A stretch of DNA of 64,000 nucleotides from Pseudomonas fluorescens (GCF_003732425.1 NZ_MOBX01000014.1:236585-300584), one strand, 5' to 3'. Numbered from the stretch's first letter, positions 53,177-62,226 are shown. Numbers and translations are program-made. The notes: generated by a model from the sequence alone, not told the origin.

Positions 53177-54759
53177 AAGAAGGTTTTCGTCAGGCGATGG
53201 CCTGGCTGCACACCTGGGCCGGACTGGTGTTCGGCTGGTTGCTGTTCGCGATTTTTCTGACCGGGACGCTGGCGTACTTCAAGGATGAGATCAGCCACTG
53301 GATGCAGCCGGAAATCCCCGCGCGCTCAGCGAGTGCCGAGACCAGCCTGACGCTGGCGCAAAATTATCTGCAGCAACACGCGGCCGGCGCCTCACGCTGG
53401 CTGATCGATTTGCCTGATGCCCGAGATCCGGGCCTGACCGTGCGCTGGCAGCCAGCGCCGGCCAATCCCGGCGAGCGCGGGCGTTTCGAGTCGAAAACCC
53501 TCGATGCGCAAACCGGCGCCGAAGTGCAGGGCCGCGACAGCATGGGCGGCGAGTTCTTCTACCGTTTCCACTTCCAGTTGCAAATGCCTTATCCGTGGGG
53601 CCGTTGGCTGGCGACGATTGCCGCGATGGTGATGTTGGTTGCGCTGATCACCGGGATCATCACCCACAAGAAAATCTTCAAGGACTTCTTCACTTTCCGC
53701 CCGCGCAAGGGCCAGCGTTCCTGGCTTGACGGGCATAACGCGGTGGGTGTGCTGGTGCTGCCGTTTCATTTGATGATCACCTACAGCAGCCTGGTGATTT
53801 TCATGTCGATGGTCATGCCGGCGAGCATCGTCGCGTCGTATGGCAGTGACGTGCGCACGTTTTACGACGAAGTGTTCCCGGCGTCGAAAACCCCGCAGCG
53901 CGCTGACATCGCGGCACCGTTGGCGGCCATGGCGCCGCTGTTGAGCAAGGCCAGCGAGCAATGGTCGGGCGGCCACACGGCGCGTCTGTCGGTGAGTAAT
54001 CCGGGGGATGCCAATGCCACGGTGGTGCTGTCCCGTGCGGGCGACCGTGTGGTGCATGATTTCGGCCGCGCCGTGACCTTCAACGGTGTGACCGGGCAGA
54101 TGCTCGGCAGCACACCGGAGCAACCGCTGGCGATGGCGGTGGGTGGTGCGTTCTACGGCTTGCACATGGGCCACTTTGCCGGGCCGCTCTTGCGTTGGCT
54201 GTATTTCATTTGCGGATTGGCTGGCACGGCGATGATCGGCACCGGGCTGGTGATCTGGCTGGGCAAGCGTCAACTCAAACATGCCAAGAGCGGCGTGATG
54301 CCGTTCGAGTTGCGGCTGGTGGAGGTATTGAATATCGCCAGCATGGCCGGGCTGGTGTCGGCGGTGGCGGTGTTCTTTTTGGCCAATCGTCTGTTGCCGG
54401 TGAATCTCGCCGGGCGCGCAGATTGGGAAGTGAACGCGTTCTTCCTGGCTTGGGGCTTAAGCGTGCTGCACGCGCTATTACGACCGGGACGCAAAGCCTG
54501 GGTTGAACAGCTTGTGCTCGGCGCCGCGCTGTTTGTCGCGGTGCCGCTGATCAATGCGCTGACCACCCCTTGGAATCTCGGCGTCACCTTGATGCAGAGT
54601 GATTGGGCATTGGCCGGTTTTGATCTGACGTGCCTCGCAACCGGTGTCTTCCTCGCTTGGGCCGGGTGGAAAATGCAGCGTGCCGGCAACACCGTCAGCG
54701 TAAAAAAGCCCCGCCGCGAACAGGCTCGGCCGATCACTCTTGAGCAAGGGGCGAACTGA
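53173..54759 (+). CDS. PepSY-associated TM domain protein
   Basis: 528 residues from MKEGFRQAMAWLHTWAGLVF. Four or more membrane helices, with HTWAGLVFGWLLF at the start, LYGLHMGHFAGPLLRW-like element (ALYGLHMGHF near residue 330) and ALITGIITHKKIFKDFFTFR. This family is believed to include ferric-siderophore reductases of the inner membrane, with conserved His residues that may hold haem. Overlaps both neighbours by one to four bases, so it belongs to one operon. Confidence 0.83.
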   Translation: MKEGFRQAMAWLHTWAGLVFGWLLFAIFLTGTLAYFKDEISHWMQPEIPARSASAETSLTLAQNYLQQHAAGASRWLIDLPDARDPGLTVRWQPAPANPGERGRFESKTLDAQTGAEVQGRDSMGGEFFYRFHFQLQMPYPWGRWLATIAAMVMLVALITGIITHKKIFKDFFTFRPRKGQRSWLDGHNAVGVLVLPFHLMITYSSLVIFMSMVMPASIVASYGSDVRTFYDEVFPASKTPQRADIAAPLAAMAPLLSKASEQWSGGHTARLSVSNPGDANATVVLSRAGDRVVHDFGRAVTFNGVTGQMLGSTPEQPLAMAVGGAFYGLHMGHFAGPLLRWLYFICGLAGTAMIGTGLVIWLGKRQLKHAKSGVMPFELRLVEVLNIASMAGLVSAVAVFFLANRLLPVNLAGRADWEVNAFFLAWGLSVLHALLRPGRKAWVEQLVLGAALFVAVPLINALTTPWNLGVTLMQSDWALAGFDLTCLATGVFLAWAGWKMQRAGNTVSVKKPRREQARPITLEQGAN

Positions 54760-55085
54760 TGCTGCTGGCCCTGTTGCTCACCTACACTGGGTTCACCACG
54801 TTATGCCTGTCGATGCCTCGCCACCACGATGAATTGCTCGGTCACAAACCGTCCACGCGTCGCCGTCAGGGCCTGAAAGCCGGCGGATGGTTATTGCTGT
54901 GTTTGTCGCTGTGGGCGGCGGTGAAGGCCAACGGCTGGAGCTTCGGCCTGGTCGACTGGTTTGCGGTGCTGATGCTCAGCGCCTTGGCCTTGGTCTTGCT
55001 GCTGCCGTATCGCCCGCGTCTGGCCTTGGCGCTGGCCGGGTTCAGCCTGCTGGCCAGTCCGGTCGCCGCATGGGCGCAGTGCTGA
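54759..55085 (+). CDS. DUF3325 membrane protein
   Basis: 108 residues, three hydrophobic segments at about 1-18, 42-60 and 66-100; TYTGFTTLCLSMPRHHDELL near the start fits DUF3325. It shares one base with the PepSY stop. Always found with PepSY and DUF3649 genes in iron loci; function unknown. Confidence 0.8.
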   Translation: MLLALLLTYTGFTTLCLSMPRHHDELLGHKPSTRRRQGLKAGGWLLLCLSLWAAVKANGWSFGLVDWFAVLMLSALALVLLLPYRPRLALALAGFSLLASPVAAWAQC

Positions 55086-55086
55086 C

Positions 55087-55653
55087 GTGCTGATCGGTCT
55101 GCCACCGGAATCCCGCGACGATGAGCCGCGCGGGGCGCGTGCGCATTTTCTTCAGGTGTTCCTGTCCCAGCGTTCGCAAATGGAAGCGCTGGTGAACCGG
55201 CGTGTCGGTTGCCGCGCGACAGCGGCAGACCTGGTGCAGGATCTGTTTCTGCGTTTCTGGCGGCGACCGCTGGTGCAGGTCGAAGAACTCAGCACCTATC
55301 TTTTGCGCTGCGCCGGCAACATCGCCATCGACCACCTGCGCAGCGAAGGCACGCGCACGCGGGTCAACGAAGGCTGGCAACCGGACGCGCCGGACAGCCA
55401 CGGCAGCGAACCGCAAGCGGCACTGGAAGCGGGCAATGATTTGAAGCATGTCGAAGCGGCGTTGCGCGCCTTGCCGGAGCGCACCCGACAGATCTTTTTG
55501 CTCAATCGCATTCATGGCCGCAAGTACGCGGACATCGCCAAAGCCATGGGCCTGTCCCAAAGTGCCGTGGAAAAACATATGATGCGCGCCCTTGAGGCCT
55601 GCAAGGCCAGCCTGCGCGAACCCGCGCCACGCCTGCCAGGGAAAGCACCGTGA
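55087..55653 (+). CDS. ECF sigma factor, FecI-like
   Basis: 188 residues from GTG at 55087. Region 2 has RVGCRATAADLVQDLFLRFW; region 4 has LPERTRQIFLLNRIHGRKYA, DIAKAMGLSQSAVEKHMMRA. One base after the DUF3325 stop, and its own stop overlaps the fecR-like GTG. Likely drives expression of the TonB receptor gene at 56840. Confidence 0.9.
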   Translation: MLIGLPPESRDDEPRGARAHFLQVFLSQRSQMEALVNRRVGCRATAADLVQDLFLRFWRRPLVQVEELSTYLLRCAGNIAIDHLRSEGTRTRVNEGWQPDAPDSHGSEPQAALEAGNDLKHVEAALRALPERTRQIFLLNRIHGRKYADIAKAMGLSQSAVEKHMMRALEACKASLREPAPRLPGKAP

Positions 55654-56639
55654 AACCCTCCGATTCCGTCATCCCTACGCCCGCGCAAGAGCAGGCCGCG
55701 TTCGCCTGGCTGAGCCTGTTGCATGATCGGCCGAGCGCCGGCGATCAATTGACTTTCAGCCAATGGCTGCGCGCCGATCCGGCGCATGCCGAGGCGTATG
55801 CCCAGGCGCAGGTACTTTGGGAACTGAGCGAAGGCCCGGCGCGAACGCTGGCCGATGAAGAGGCCTCGGCCCTGCAAGGCTATCTCGATGCAATGGATCG
55901 CCCGCGTCGTCCAGCGCTGTTGCGATGGTCGGGGGCGCTGGCGATGGCAGCGTGTCTGTTGCTGATGGTCAGCCTCGGCACGGGGTGGCAAGCACAGCGC
56001 TGGCTCGATGATCTGGGCGCCGATTATGTTTCGGCACCCGGTGAGATCCGCACGGTGACACTGGCCGATCAATCGCAAGTGACGCTGGATGGCGACAGTG
56101 CGATTGCCGTGGACTTCAGTCACGGCGAGCGCCGTGTGCAGTTGCGCCGTGGTGCCGGGTTCTTCAGCGTCAGCCACACCGGCGAGCCGTTTGTGGTCGC
56201 GGCGGAGCAGGGCGAGGCGCGGGTGCTCGGCACGCAATTCGAAGTGCGTTTGCAGCCTCACGGTGCGCAGGTCACGGTGTTGTCCGGGCGCGTTGGTGTG
56301 ACGGCGAATCGTGATGCTGAGCAGCAAATTCTTACGGCCGGTCAGCAGGTCGCTTACGGTGACGGTATGGCGGAAAAACTGCACGCGGTGGACAGTGAGG
56401 CGCAGTTAGCCTGGCGTCAGGGCTGGCTGACTTACTACAAGTCGACGCTGGCCGATGTGGTGGAGGATCTGCGCCGTTACTACCCGGGACGGATTGTGTT
56501 GCTCAATGATGAACTGGCGGCGCGCAAGGTCAGTGGCAGTTTTCCCAGCAAGGATCCGCAGGCGGTGCTCAGTTCGCTGCAAGGGGTGATGGGGTTTGAG
56601 CAGCATCAGGTGCTGGGGCATCTGATTATTTTGCGTTGA
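55650..56639 (+). CDS. FecR-family anti-sigma protein
   Basis: 329 residues from GTG at 55650, sharing ATG/GTGA overlap with the sigma gene. N-terminal domain (FAWLSLLHDRPSAGDQLTFS), one membrane helix at about 93-112 (SGALAMAACLLLMVSLGTGW), and a periplasmic FecR domain (VSAPGEIRTVTLADQSQVTL). It pairs with the preceding sigma and the following receptor. Confidence 0.92.
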   Translation: MKPSDSVIPTPAQEQAAFAWLSLLHDRPSAGDQLTFSQWLRADPAHAEAYAQAQVLWELSEGPARTLADEEASALQGYLDAMDRPRRPALLRWSGALAMAACLLLMVSLGTGWQAQRWLDDLGADYVSAPGEIRTVTLADQSQVTLDGDSAIAVDFSHGERRVQLRRGAGFFSVSHTGEPFVVAAEQGEARVLGTQFEVRLQPHGAQVTVLSGRVGVTANRDAEQQILTAGQQVAYGDGMAEKLHAVDSEAQLAWRQGWLTYYKSTLADVVEDLRRYYPGRIVLLNDELAARKVSGSFPSKDPQAVLSSLQGVMGFEQHQVLGHLIILR

Positions 56640-56647
56640 AGCAAAAG

Positions 56648-56726
56648 TCAAAAGATCGCAGCCTTCGGCAGCTCCTACAGGGGATCGCATTCCAATGCAG
56701 GCGCTGCCGAAGGCTGCGATCTTTTG
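56648..56726. repeat. Inverted REP pair, family A (head-in)
   Basis: tcaaaagatcgcagccttcg... and its complement with a slightly altered right head (GCAGGCGCTGCC). It separates the fecR-like gene from the TonB receptor gene. Confidence 0.85.
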
Positions 56727-56793
56727 ATCCTGAAAAATATTTTCAGATTTGTGGTGAGGTAAACCCAAGGCCCATCCGTGTAGTGACTGAAAC

Positions 56794-56808
56794 TGCGAGT
56801 CATTCGCA
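56794..56808. promoter_or_regulatory. Candidate regulatory palindrome before the TonB receptor gene
   Basis: TGCGA-GTCAT-TCGCA is a palindrome about 30 bases before the ATG. It could be a divergent Fur box or another operator. No experimental consensus is recalled. Confidence 0.3.
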
Positions 56809-56839
56809 TCCGTTGCGGTTCTACACAGGTCATTGAGCA

Positions 56840-59269
56840 ATGAAGTCCAGGGCAAAATCGGGTTCGGTCAAACAATGGTTAGGCGTGTCGGCACTGAGCT
56901 TTTCGGCATTGGCGCTGTTGCCGATGAGCGTCGCGCTCGCCGCTGAAACCGTCAGCAGCCAGGCGCAAAAGCAGTTCAACTTTTCCCTGGCCGCCAAACC
57001 GCTGCCGCAAGCCTTGAGCGACTTCAGCCGCGTCACCGGGCAAAGCGTGGTCTACACCGACGAAGCGCCTTACGGCCTCACCGCGCCGGCCGTCAATGGC
57101 CAGATGAGTGCCGAGCAGGCACTGCAACGTTTGCTTAGCGGTTCCGGCCTCAACTTCCGCCGCACCGACAGCCACACGCTGGCGCTGGAGCCCAAGCCTA
57201 CCGAGGGCGCGCTGAACCTCGGCGCCACCACCATCACCTCGACCCGCGACGAATCGATGAGCTATCAGCCGCCGGAAACCAGTTCGGTGATGCGTTCGTC
57301 GGCGTCGTTGCAGGAAGTCCCGCAGACCGTCAACGTCATCCCGGCGCAAGTCATCCGCGATCAAGCGCCGCGTAATCTGGACGATGCACTGGCCAACGTC
57401 AGCGGCATCACTCAAGGCAACACCTTGGGCAGCACTCAGGATTCGGTGATGACGCGCGGCTTCGGCGACAACCGCAACGGCTCGATCATGCGCGACGGCA
57501 TGCCGATCGTGCAGGGCCGCGGCATGAACGCCACCGTCGATCGGGTTGAAGTGCTCAAAGGCCCGGCATCGCTGCTGTACGGCATTCAAGACCCGGGCGG
57601 CGTGGTCAACCTGGTCAGCAAGAAGCCTGAACTGACGCAATACAATGCGCTGACCTTGCGCGGCTCGACTTACGGCGAGGGCAAGAACGGCAGCGGCGGC
57701 ACCCTCGACAGCACCGGCCCGTTGGGCGATTCCGGGCTGGCCTATCGCATGGTGCTCGACCACGAAGACGAAGATTACTGGCGCAACTTTGGCACCCACC
57801 GCGAAACTCTGATCGCCCCGTCGCTGGCCTGGTTCGGTGAAAGTACCAAGCTGTTGTTCGCCTACGAGCACCGTGAATTTCTCACGCCGTTTGACCGTGG
57901 CACGCTGATCGATCCGCGCACCAATCACCCGCTGAACATCTCGCGCAAAGAACGCCTCGATGAGCCGTTCAACAACATGGAAGGTCGTTCGGACCTGTAC
58001 CACTTCGAAGCCGACCACGACCTCAACGACGACTGGAAAGCCCACTTCGGTTACAGCTGGAACCGCGAAACCTACGACGCCAGCCAGGTCCGCGTGACCG
58101 CCATCGACGCCAACAAGGGCACGCTGACGCGCAGCATGGACGGCACCCAGAATGCGATCAGTACCGACCGATTCACCACCGCCAGCCTTGAAGGCAAGGT
58201 CAACGTGCTGGGCATGCAGCATGACCTGGTGTTCGGCGTCGATGACGAGTACCGCAAGATCTACCGCGAGGACTTGATCCGGCAGAAAAGCCTGACCACG
58301 TTCAGTTACCTCAATCCGGTGTACGGCCGCGAAGTCGCCGGCACCACCGTCAGCGCTCCCGACAGCGCGCAGACTGATGAACTGCGTAGCGATTCGGTGT
58401 TCATGCAGGACTCGATTCACCTCAACGACCAGTGGATTCTGGTCGCTGGCGGGCGTTTCCAGGAGTACGACCAGTACGCCGGCAAAGGCGTGCCGTTCAA
58501 AGCCAACACCGACAGCAACGGGCAGAAGTTCGTCCCGCGCGCAGGTCTGGTGTATCGCTACACCGACGCCTTGTCGTTCTACGGCAGCTACACCGAATCG
58601 TTCAAACCCAACTCGACCATCGCCCCGCTGAGCGGCAGCAGCACCGTGCTCGACGGCAGCATCGCGCCGGAGGAAGCCAAGTCGTGGGAACTCGGCGCGC
58701 GGCTGGACATGCCGGGGCGTGTCACCGGCAACATCGCGTTGTTCGACATCAAGAAACGCAACGTGCTGGTGGCCAATTCCGAAGGCCCGACGACGATTTA
58801 CAGTGCGGCCGGTGAGGTACGTTCGCGCGGTCTGGAAATGGACCTGACCGGTCAATTGACTGACCACTGGAGCATGATCGGCAGCTACGCCTACACCGAT
58901 GCCGAAGTGACCGAAGACCCGGATTACAAAGGCAAGCGCCTGCAGAACGTGGCGAAGAATTCCGGTTCGTTGTCGGCGGTGTATGACTTCGGCAGCGTGA
59001 TCGGCGGCGATCAATTGCGCGTCGGTGCCGGTGCGCGCTATGTCGGCGAACGTGCGGGTAACGCGGTGAATGATTTCGACCTGCCGAGCTACACCGTAGC
59101 CGATGCATTTGCCACGTACGACACCAAGGTCGAAGGGCAGAAGGTCAAGTTCCAGCTGAATGTGAAGAACCTGTTTGACCGCACGTATTACACCTCGGCG
59201 GCGAGCCGGTTCTTTGTGTCGATGGGGGATGCGCGGCAGGTGTCGTTGTCGAGCACGTTGGAGTTTTAA
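56840..59269 (+). CDS. TonB-dependent siderophore receptor
   Basis: 809 residues: signal peptide to about 34, STN signalling domain at about 45-115 (FNFSLAAKPLPQALSDFSRV), plug domain at about 140-290 (EVPQTVNVIPAQVIRDQAPR, GPASLLYGIQDPGGVVNLVS), and a beta-barrel ending in a C-terminal Phe (STLEF). The overall pattern is close to hydroxamate-type receptors (FiuA/FoxA/FhuE class). The STN domain agrees with the sigma/FecR pair upstream. Ligand not determined. Confidence 0.9.
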   Translation: MKSRAKSGSVKQWLGVSALSFSALALLPMSVALAAETVSSQAQKQFNFSLAAKPLPQALSDFSRVTGQSVVYTDEAPYGLTAPAVNGQMSAEQALQRLLSGSGLNFRRTDSHTLALEPKPTEGALNLGATTITSTRDESMSYQPPETSSVMRSSASLQEVPQTVNVIPAQVIRDQAPRNLDDALANVSGITQGNTLGSTQDSVMTRGFGDNRNGSIMRDGMPIVQGRGMNATVDRVEVLKGPASLLYGIQDPGGVVNLVSKKPELTQYNALTLRGSTYGEGKNGSGGTLDSTGPLGDSGLAYRMVLDHEDEDYWRNFGTHRETLIAPSLAWFGESTKLLFAYEHREFLTPFDRGTLIDPRTNHPLNISRKERLDEPFNNMEGRSDLYHFEADHDLNDDWKAHFGYSWNRETYDASQVRVTAIDANKGTLTRSMDGTQNAISTDRFTTASLEGKVNVLGMQHDLVFGVDDEYRKIYREDLIRQKSLTTFSYLNPVYGREVAGTTVSAPDSAQTDELRSDSVFMQDSIHLNDQWILVAGGRFQEYDQYAGKGVPFKANTDSNGQKFVPRAGLVYRYTDALSFYGSYTESFKPNSTIAPLSGSSTVLDGSIAPEEAKSWELGARLDMPGRVTGNIALFDIKKRNVLVANSEGPTTIYSAAGEVRSRGLEMDLTGQLTDHWSMIGSYAYTDAEVTEDPDYKGKRLQNVAKNSGSLSAVYDFGSVIGGDQLRVGAGARYVGERAGNAVNDFDLPSYTVADAFATYDTKVEGQKVKFQLNVKNLFDRTYYTSAASRFFVSMGDARQVSLSSTLEF

Positions 59270-59310
59270 GGCAAGATCAAAAGCCCCTCATCGGAACGCC
59301 GCCCGCCTAA

Positions 59311-59475
59311 CCCTCTCCCCGAGGGAGAGGGGACTGACCGAGGTGTATTGCGCGATACGTCGACCTGAAACATCGAGTCGATTATGGATTCAGAAAAGTA
59401 CTTTCAGGTCGGTGTAAAGCTTGAGCATCTCCCAATCGGCCCCCTCTCCCTCTGGGAGAGGGCTGGGGTGAGGGG
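59311..59475. repeat. Paired CCCTCTCCC-GGGAGAGG repeats
   Basis: CCCTCTCCCCGAGGGAGAGG at 59311-59330 and CCCCTCTCCCTCTGGGAGAG at 59441-59460 (continuing GGCTGGGGTGAGGGG) are each hairpins and lie about 110 bases apart between the receptor gene and the convergent AraC gene. They may serve as terminators. Confidence 0.7.
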
Positions 59476-59483
59476 AAAAGGGC

Positions 59484-60359
59484 TCAACGCAAAAACGCCT
59501 GCCGATATTCCCCCGGCGTCCCACCCAACACCTGCTTGAACCGATTAGTGAAATGACTCGCACTGGCAAACCCGCACGCCAGCGCAATCTCGCCCAACGG
59601 CAGCGCCGTCCCGCGCAACAATTCCCGTGCCCGACTCAAGCGCCGCGCCAACACATACTGATGCGGCGGCAGGCCGAAACTGGTGCGGAACATCCGCGCA
59701 AAGTGGTATTCCGACAGCGCACACAATCCGGCCAATTGGCCGAGGCTGATCGGCTCGGCCAACTGGTTGTCGATGAACTCCACCAGTTGCCGACGTTGAT
59801 GCGGTGCCAGTCCGCCCTTTAAACGCAACCCCTGACGCGCGCCGACCTGACTGAGCAAGGTGTGGCTGATCAACTCATGGGCGAGGCTGCTGGTCAGCAA
59901 GCGTTCGGCGGGTTCGTCCCAGTTCAGCGTCAGCAGTTGCCGGAAGCGTTGCGCCTGTTGTGGGTCTTCGAGAAAAGTCTGCTCGCGCAACTGCATCTCG
60001 CGGGGTTCGCGATCGAGCAGTGTGACGCAACCGAGGGCGAATTGTTCGGCGCTGAAATACAGGTGCGCGAGACGGATGTCACCGTTGATCACCCAGCCCG
60101 ATTCATGATCGGCCGGCAGGATGCACAGCTTGTCCGGTCCGCCTTTTTGCCCGGGTTGATCGCGACGAAAGGTGCCGGTGCCACCGGCGATGTAGCAGGA
60201 CAACGTGTGGTGGGTGGGCGCTTCGTAATCCTGCGCATCGTGGTGGTTGGTCCACAAAGCGGCAGACAAACCGTCACCGAGCTCGGCGCTGTGCACCAGG
60301 CGTGCATTGGGCGAGCTGTTTAACGCTTGAAAGACTTGCAGGGTATCGATGGCGGCCAT
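59484..60359 (-). CDS. AraC-family transcriptional regulator
   Basis: 291 residues with a cupin-like N-terminal ligand domain and the double helix-turn-helix at the C-terminus (LGQLAGLCALSEYHFARMFR, LGEIALACGFASASHFTNRF). Convergent with the TonB receptor gene, so it may or may not regulate it. In Pseudomonas many siderophore receptors have AraC regulators, but the presence of a sigma/FecR pair makes that uncertain. Confidence 0.85.
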   Translation of the reverse strand: MAAIDTLQVFQALNSSPNARLVHSAELGDGLSAALWTNHHDAQDYEAPTHHTLSCYIAGGTGTFRRDQPGQKGGPDKLCILPADHESGWVINGDIRLAHLYFSAEQFALGCVTLLDREPREMQLREQTFLEDPQQAQRFRQLLTLNWDEPAERLLTSSLAHELISHTLLSQVGARQGLRLKGGLAPHQRRQLVEFIDNQLAEPISLGQLAGLCALSEYHFARMFRTSFGLPPHQYVLARRLSRARELLRGTALPLGEIALACGFASASHFTNRFKQVLGGTPGEYRQAFLR

Positions 60360-60495
60360 GGTCGGTTCTCTTCAACGCCTTGCATCCTACTCCGTAGACA
60401 CCGCGCTGCCAGCCTGCCGCAAGACAAAAGCGCAAGAATCTGCAAGCGCCCCGACGCCGGGTGCATCACGCTCAATCCCTATCCAACGCAAAAAC

Positions 60496-60606
60496 TGTGG
60501 CGAGGGAGCTTGCTCCCGCTTGAGTGCGCAGCACTCACAACGATGTATCGGTCGCCCGATATTTGGGGCCGCTTCGCAGCCCAGCGCGAGCAAGCTCGCT
60601 CGCCAC
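60496..60606. repeat. Inverted REP pair, family C
   Basis: TGTGGCGAGGGAGCTTGCTC-CCGC and GCGAGCAAGCTCGCTCGCCA-CA flank about 65 bases. Located in the 284-base gap upstream of the EamA gene. Confidence 0.82.
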
Positions 60607-60643
60607 AGAAAAGCGTTCGGCATTATCTCCAGGAGCTTGCGCT

Positions 60644-61546
60644 ATGAACCTGTCGTTGTATTTGCTGACCGTGCTGATCTGGGGCACCACGTGGATTGCC
60701 CTGAAATGGCAACTGGGCGTGGTGGCGATTCCGGTGTCGATCGTCTATCGCTTCGGCCTCGCTGCGTTGGTGCTGTTTGCGCTGTTGCTGCTCAGCCGGC
60801 GCCTGCAACCGATGAACCGTCGCGGGCATCTGATCTGCGTGGCCCAGGGCCTGTGCCTGTTCTGTGTCAACTTCATGTGCTTTCTGACCGCCAGTCAGTG
60901 GATCCCCAGCGGTCTGGTCGCGGTGGTGTTCTCCACAGCCACTTTGTGGAACGCGCTGAATGCGCGGGTATTTTTTGGCCAGCGCATCGCGCGCAATGTG
61001 TTGATGGGCGGTGCGCTGGGGCTGTTCGGTCTGGGCATGTTGTTCTGGCCGGAACTGGCCGCGCATCACGCCAGCCCGCAAACCTTGCTGGGGCTTGGCC
61101 TGGCCTTGTGCGGCACCTTGTGTTTCTCGGCGGGCAACATGCTGTCGAGTCTGCAACAGAAGGCTGGACTCAGACCGCTGACCACCAACGCCTGGGGCAT
61201 GGCCTATGGTGCGGCGATGTTGTCGGTGTGGTGCCTGGTCAAAGGCATTCCATTCGACATGGATTGGAGCTCGCGTTATGTCGGCGCGCTGCTGTATCTG
61301 GTGATTCCGGGTTCGGTCATCGGCTTCACTGCTTATCTGACGCTGGTCGGGCGCATGGGGCCGGAGCGCGCGGCTTACTGCACGGTGCTGTTTCCGGTGG
61401 TGGCGCTGAACGTTTCGGCGTTTGCTGAAGGCTATCAGTGGACAGCACCGGCGCTGGTCGGGCTGGTGTTAGTGATGCTGGGCAATGTGCTGGTATTTCG
61501 TAAACCGAAAAGAGTTGCGGCGCCAGTGCAGGGAAAGTTGGCCTGA
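60644..61546 (+). CDS. EamA/DMT-family transporter
   Basis: 300 residues with ten predicted membrane helices in two EamA repeats; the first starts LYLLTVLIWGTTWIALKWQL, the second near LCGTLCFSAGNMLSSLQQKA. Probably an exporter of a small metabolite. From the ATG at 60644, with CAGGAG ten bases before it. An open frame further upstream runs through the REP and is not used. Confidence 0.85.
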   Translation: MNLSLYLLTVLIWGTTWIALKWQLGVVAIPVSIVYRFGLAALVLFALLLLSRRLQPMNRRGHLICVAQGLCLFCVNFMCFLTASQWIPSGLVAVVFSTATLWNALNARVFFGQRIARNVLMGGALGLFGLGMLFWPELAAHHASPQTLLGLGLALCGTLCFSAGNMLSSLQQKAGLRPLTTNAWGMAYGAAMLSVWCLVKGIPFDMDWSSRYVGALLYLVIPGSVIGFTAYLTLVGRMGPERAAYCTVLFPVVALNVSAFAEGYQWTAPALVGLVLVMLGNVLVFRKPKRVAAPVQGKLA

Positions 61547-61552
61547 AATAAA

Positions 61553-61578
61553 CGAGCGCTGAACTTCAGCGCTCGACT
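61553..61578. terminator. Hairpin at the EamA/DUF2165 junction
   Basis: CGAGCGCT-gaacttc-AGCGCTCG followed by ACTTTC. It overlaps the 3' end of the convergent DUF2165 gene and can serve as a terminator for the EamA gene. Confidence 0.6.
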
Positions 61579-62075
61579 TTCAGGGTGATGTAAATCATCA
61601 CCGGGAATATGAAGTCAACAATATGTCGTGCCCAGTCCTTGGCGTTCCATGATTGCGAAGTGTCCATGTCAAACCATTCAACCCCCACGGTTTGCAGGCA
61701 CACGTAATAAATGAAGATGGCCGCGAGTATACCCATGATCGAGAACTTTTTTGCCTCGTGGAATACCTCGGCGGAAGCGTTGATGTTGCGGTATAGCTGA
61801 TAGGTACCTATCAGGCACAACACCGTATAGGTGACTTCGAGGGTGATGATGAACCAGTAGATACGGTGATGGATCATCGGCGATTCAATGGCTCGATACT
61901 TGAGGGTTTCACTGGCAGTGGTGGTGTCCATGCTCAGGATGTGGGCCACGTAAGTGTAGTTTGAGCCATAGTCAGTGAAATTGTGGAACATCACCAGCAG
62001 GCCAAAGAAACTGATGTAAGCCATCAATATAACTTTGCTGTAGCGGATAAGTTTTTCGGTGGTCAGGGTGTTCAA
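61566..62075 (-). CDS. DUF2165 small integral membrane protein
   Basis: 169 residues from a TTG start at 62075; AAGGAG lies ten bases upstream. Four hydrophobic segments at about 12-32, 65-92, 107-127 and 140-160. MFHNFTDYGSNYTYVAHILS and SWNAKDWARHIVDFI match my recollection of DUF2165. AT-rich compared with neighbours. The upstream extension to 62330 overlaps the end of ghrB and is rejected. Confidence 0.75.
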   Translation of the reverse strand: MNTLTTEKLIRYSKVILMAYISFFGLLVMFHNFTDYGSNYTYVAHILSMDTTTASETLKYRAIESPMIHHRIYWFIITLEVTYTVLCLIGTYQLYRNINASAEVFHEAKKFSIMGILAAIFIYYVCLQTVGVEWFDMDTSQSWNAKDWARHIVDFIFPVMIYITLKVER

Positions 62076-62188
62076 GGTTTTAGCTCTCCTTAGCGCTTGT
62101 CGATGATTCGATGGCCAGGCGAAGCTTATAATGCTGTTATTTGATTTGGTGTGTTGTTCAATTTCAAGTTGTGTATGGCAGTAACTAA

Positions 62189-62226
62189 CGGGCAAGTGCG
62201 TTGTTGCACTTGCCCGTATTTTTTTA
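62189..62226. terminator. Hairpin between ghrB and DUF2165
   Basis: CGGGCAAGTGC-gttgtt-GCACTTGCCCG with a plus-strand TATTTTTTT tail. Both flanking genes are on the minus strand; the minus-strand tail is only TTAGTT. It likely ends ghrB transcription weakly, or is bidirectional. Confidence 0.6.

Noticed and set aside
56879..59014. A 711-codon open frame antisense to the TonB receptor gene
   Set aside because: Composition-driven shadow of a well-supported gene; no recognisable domain.
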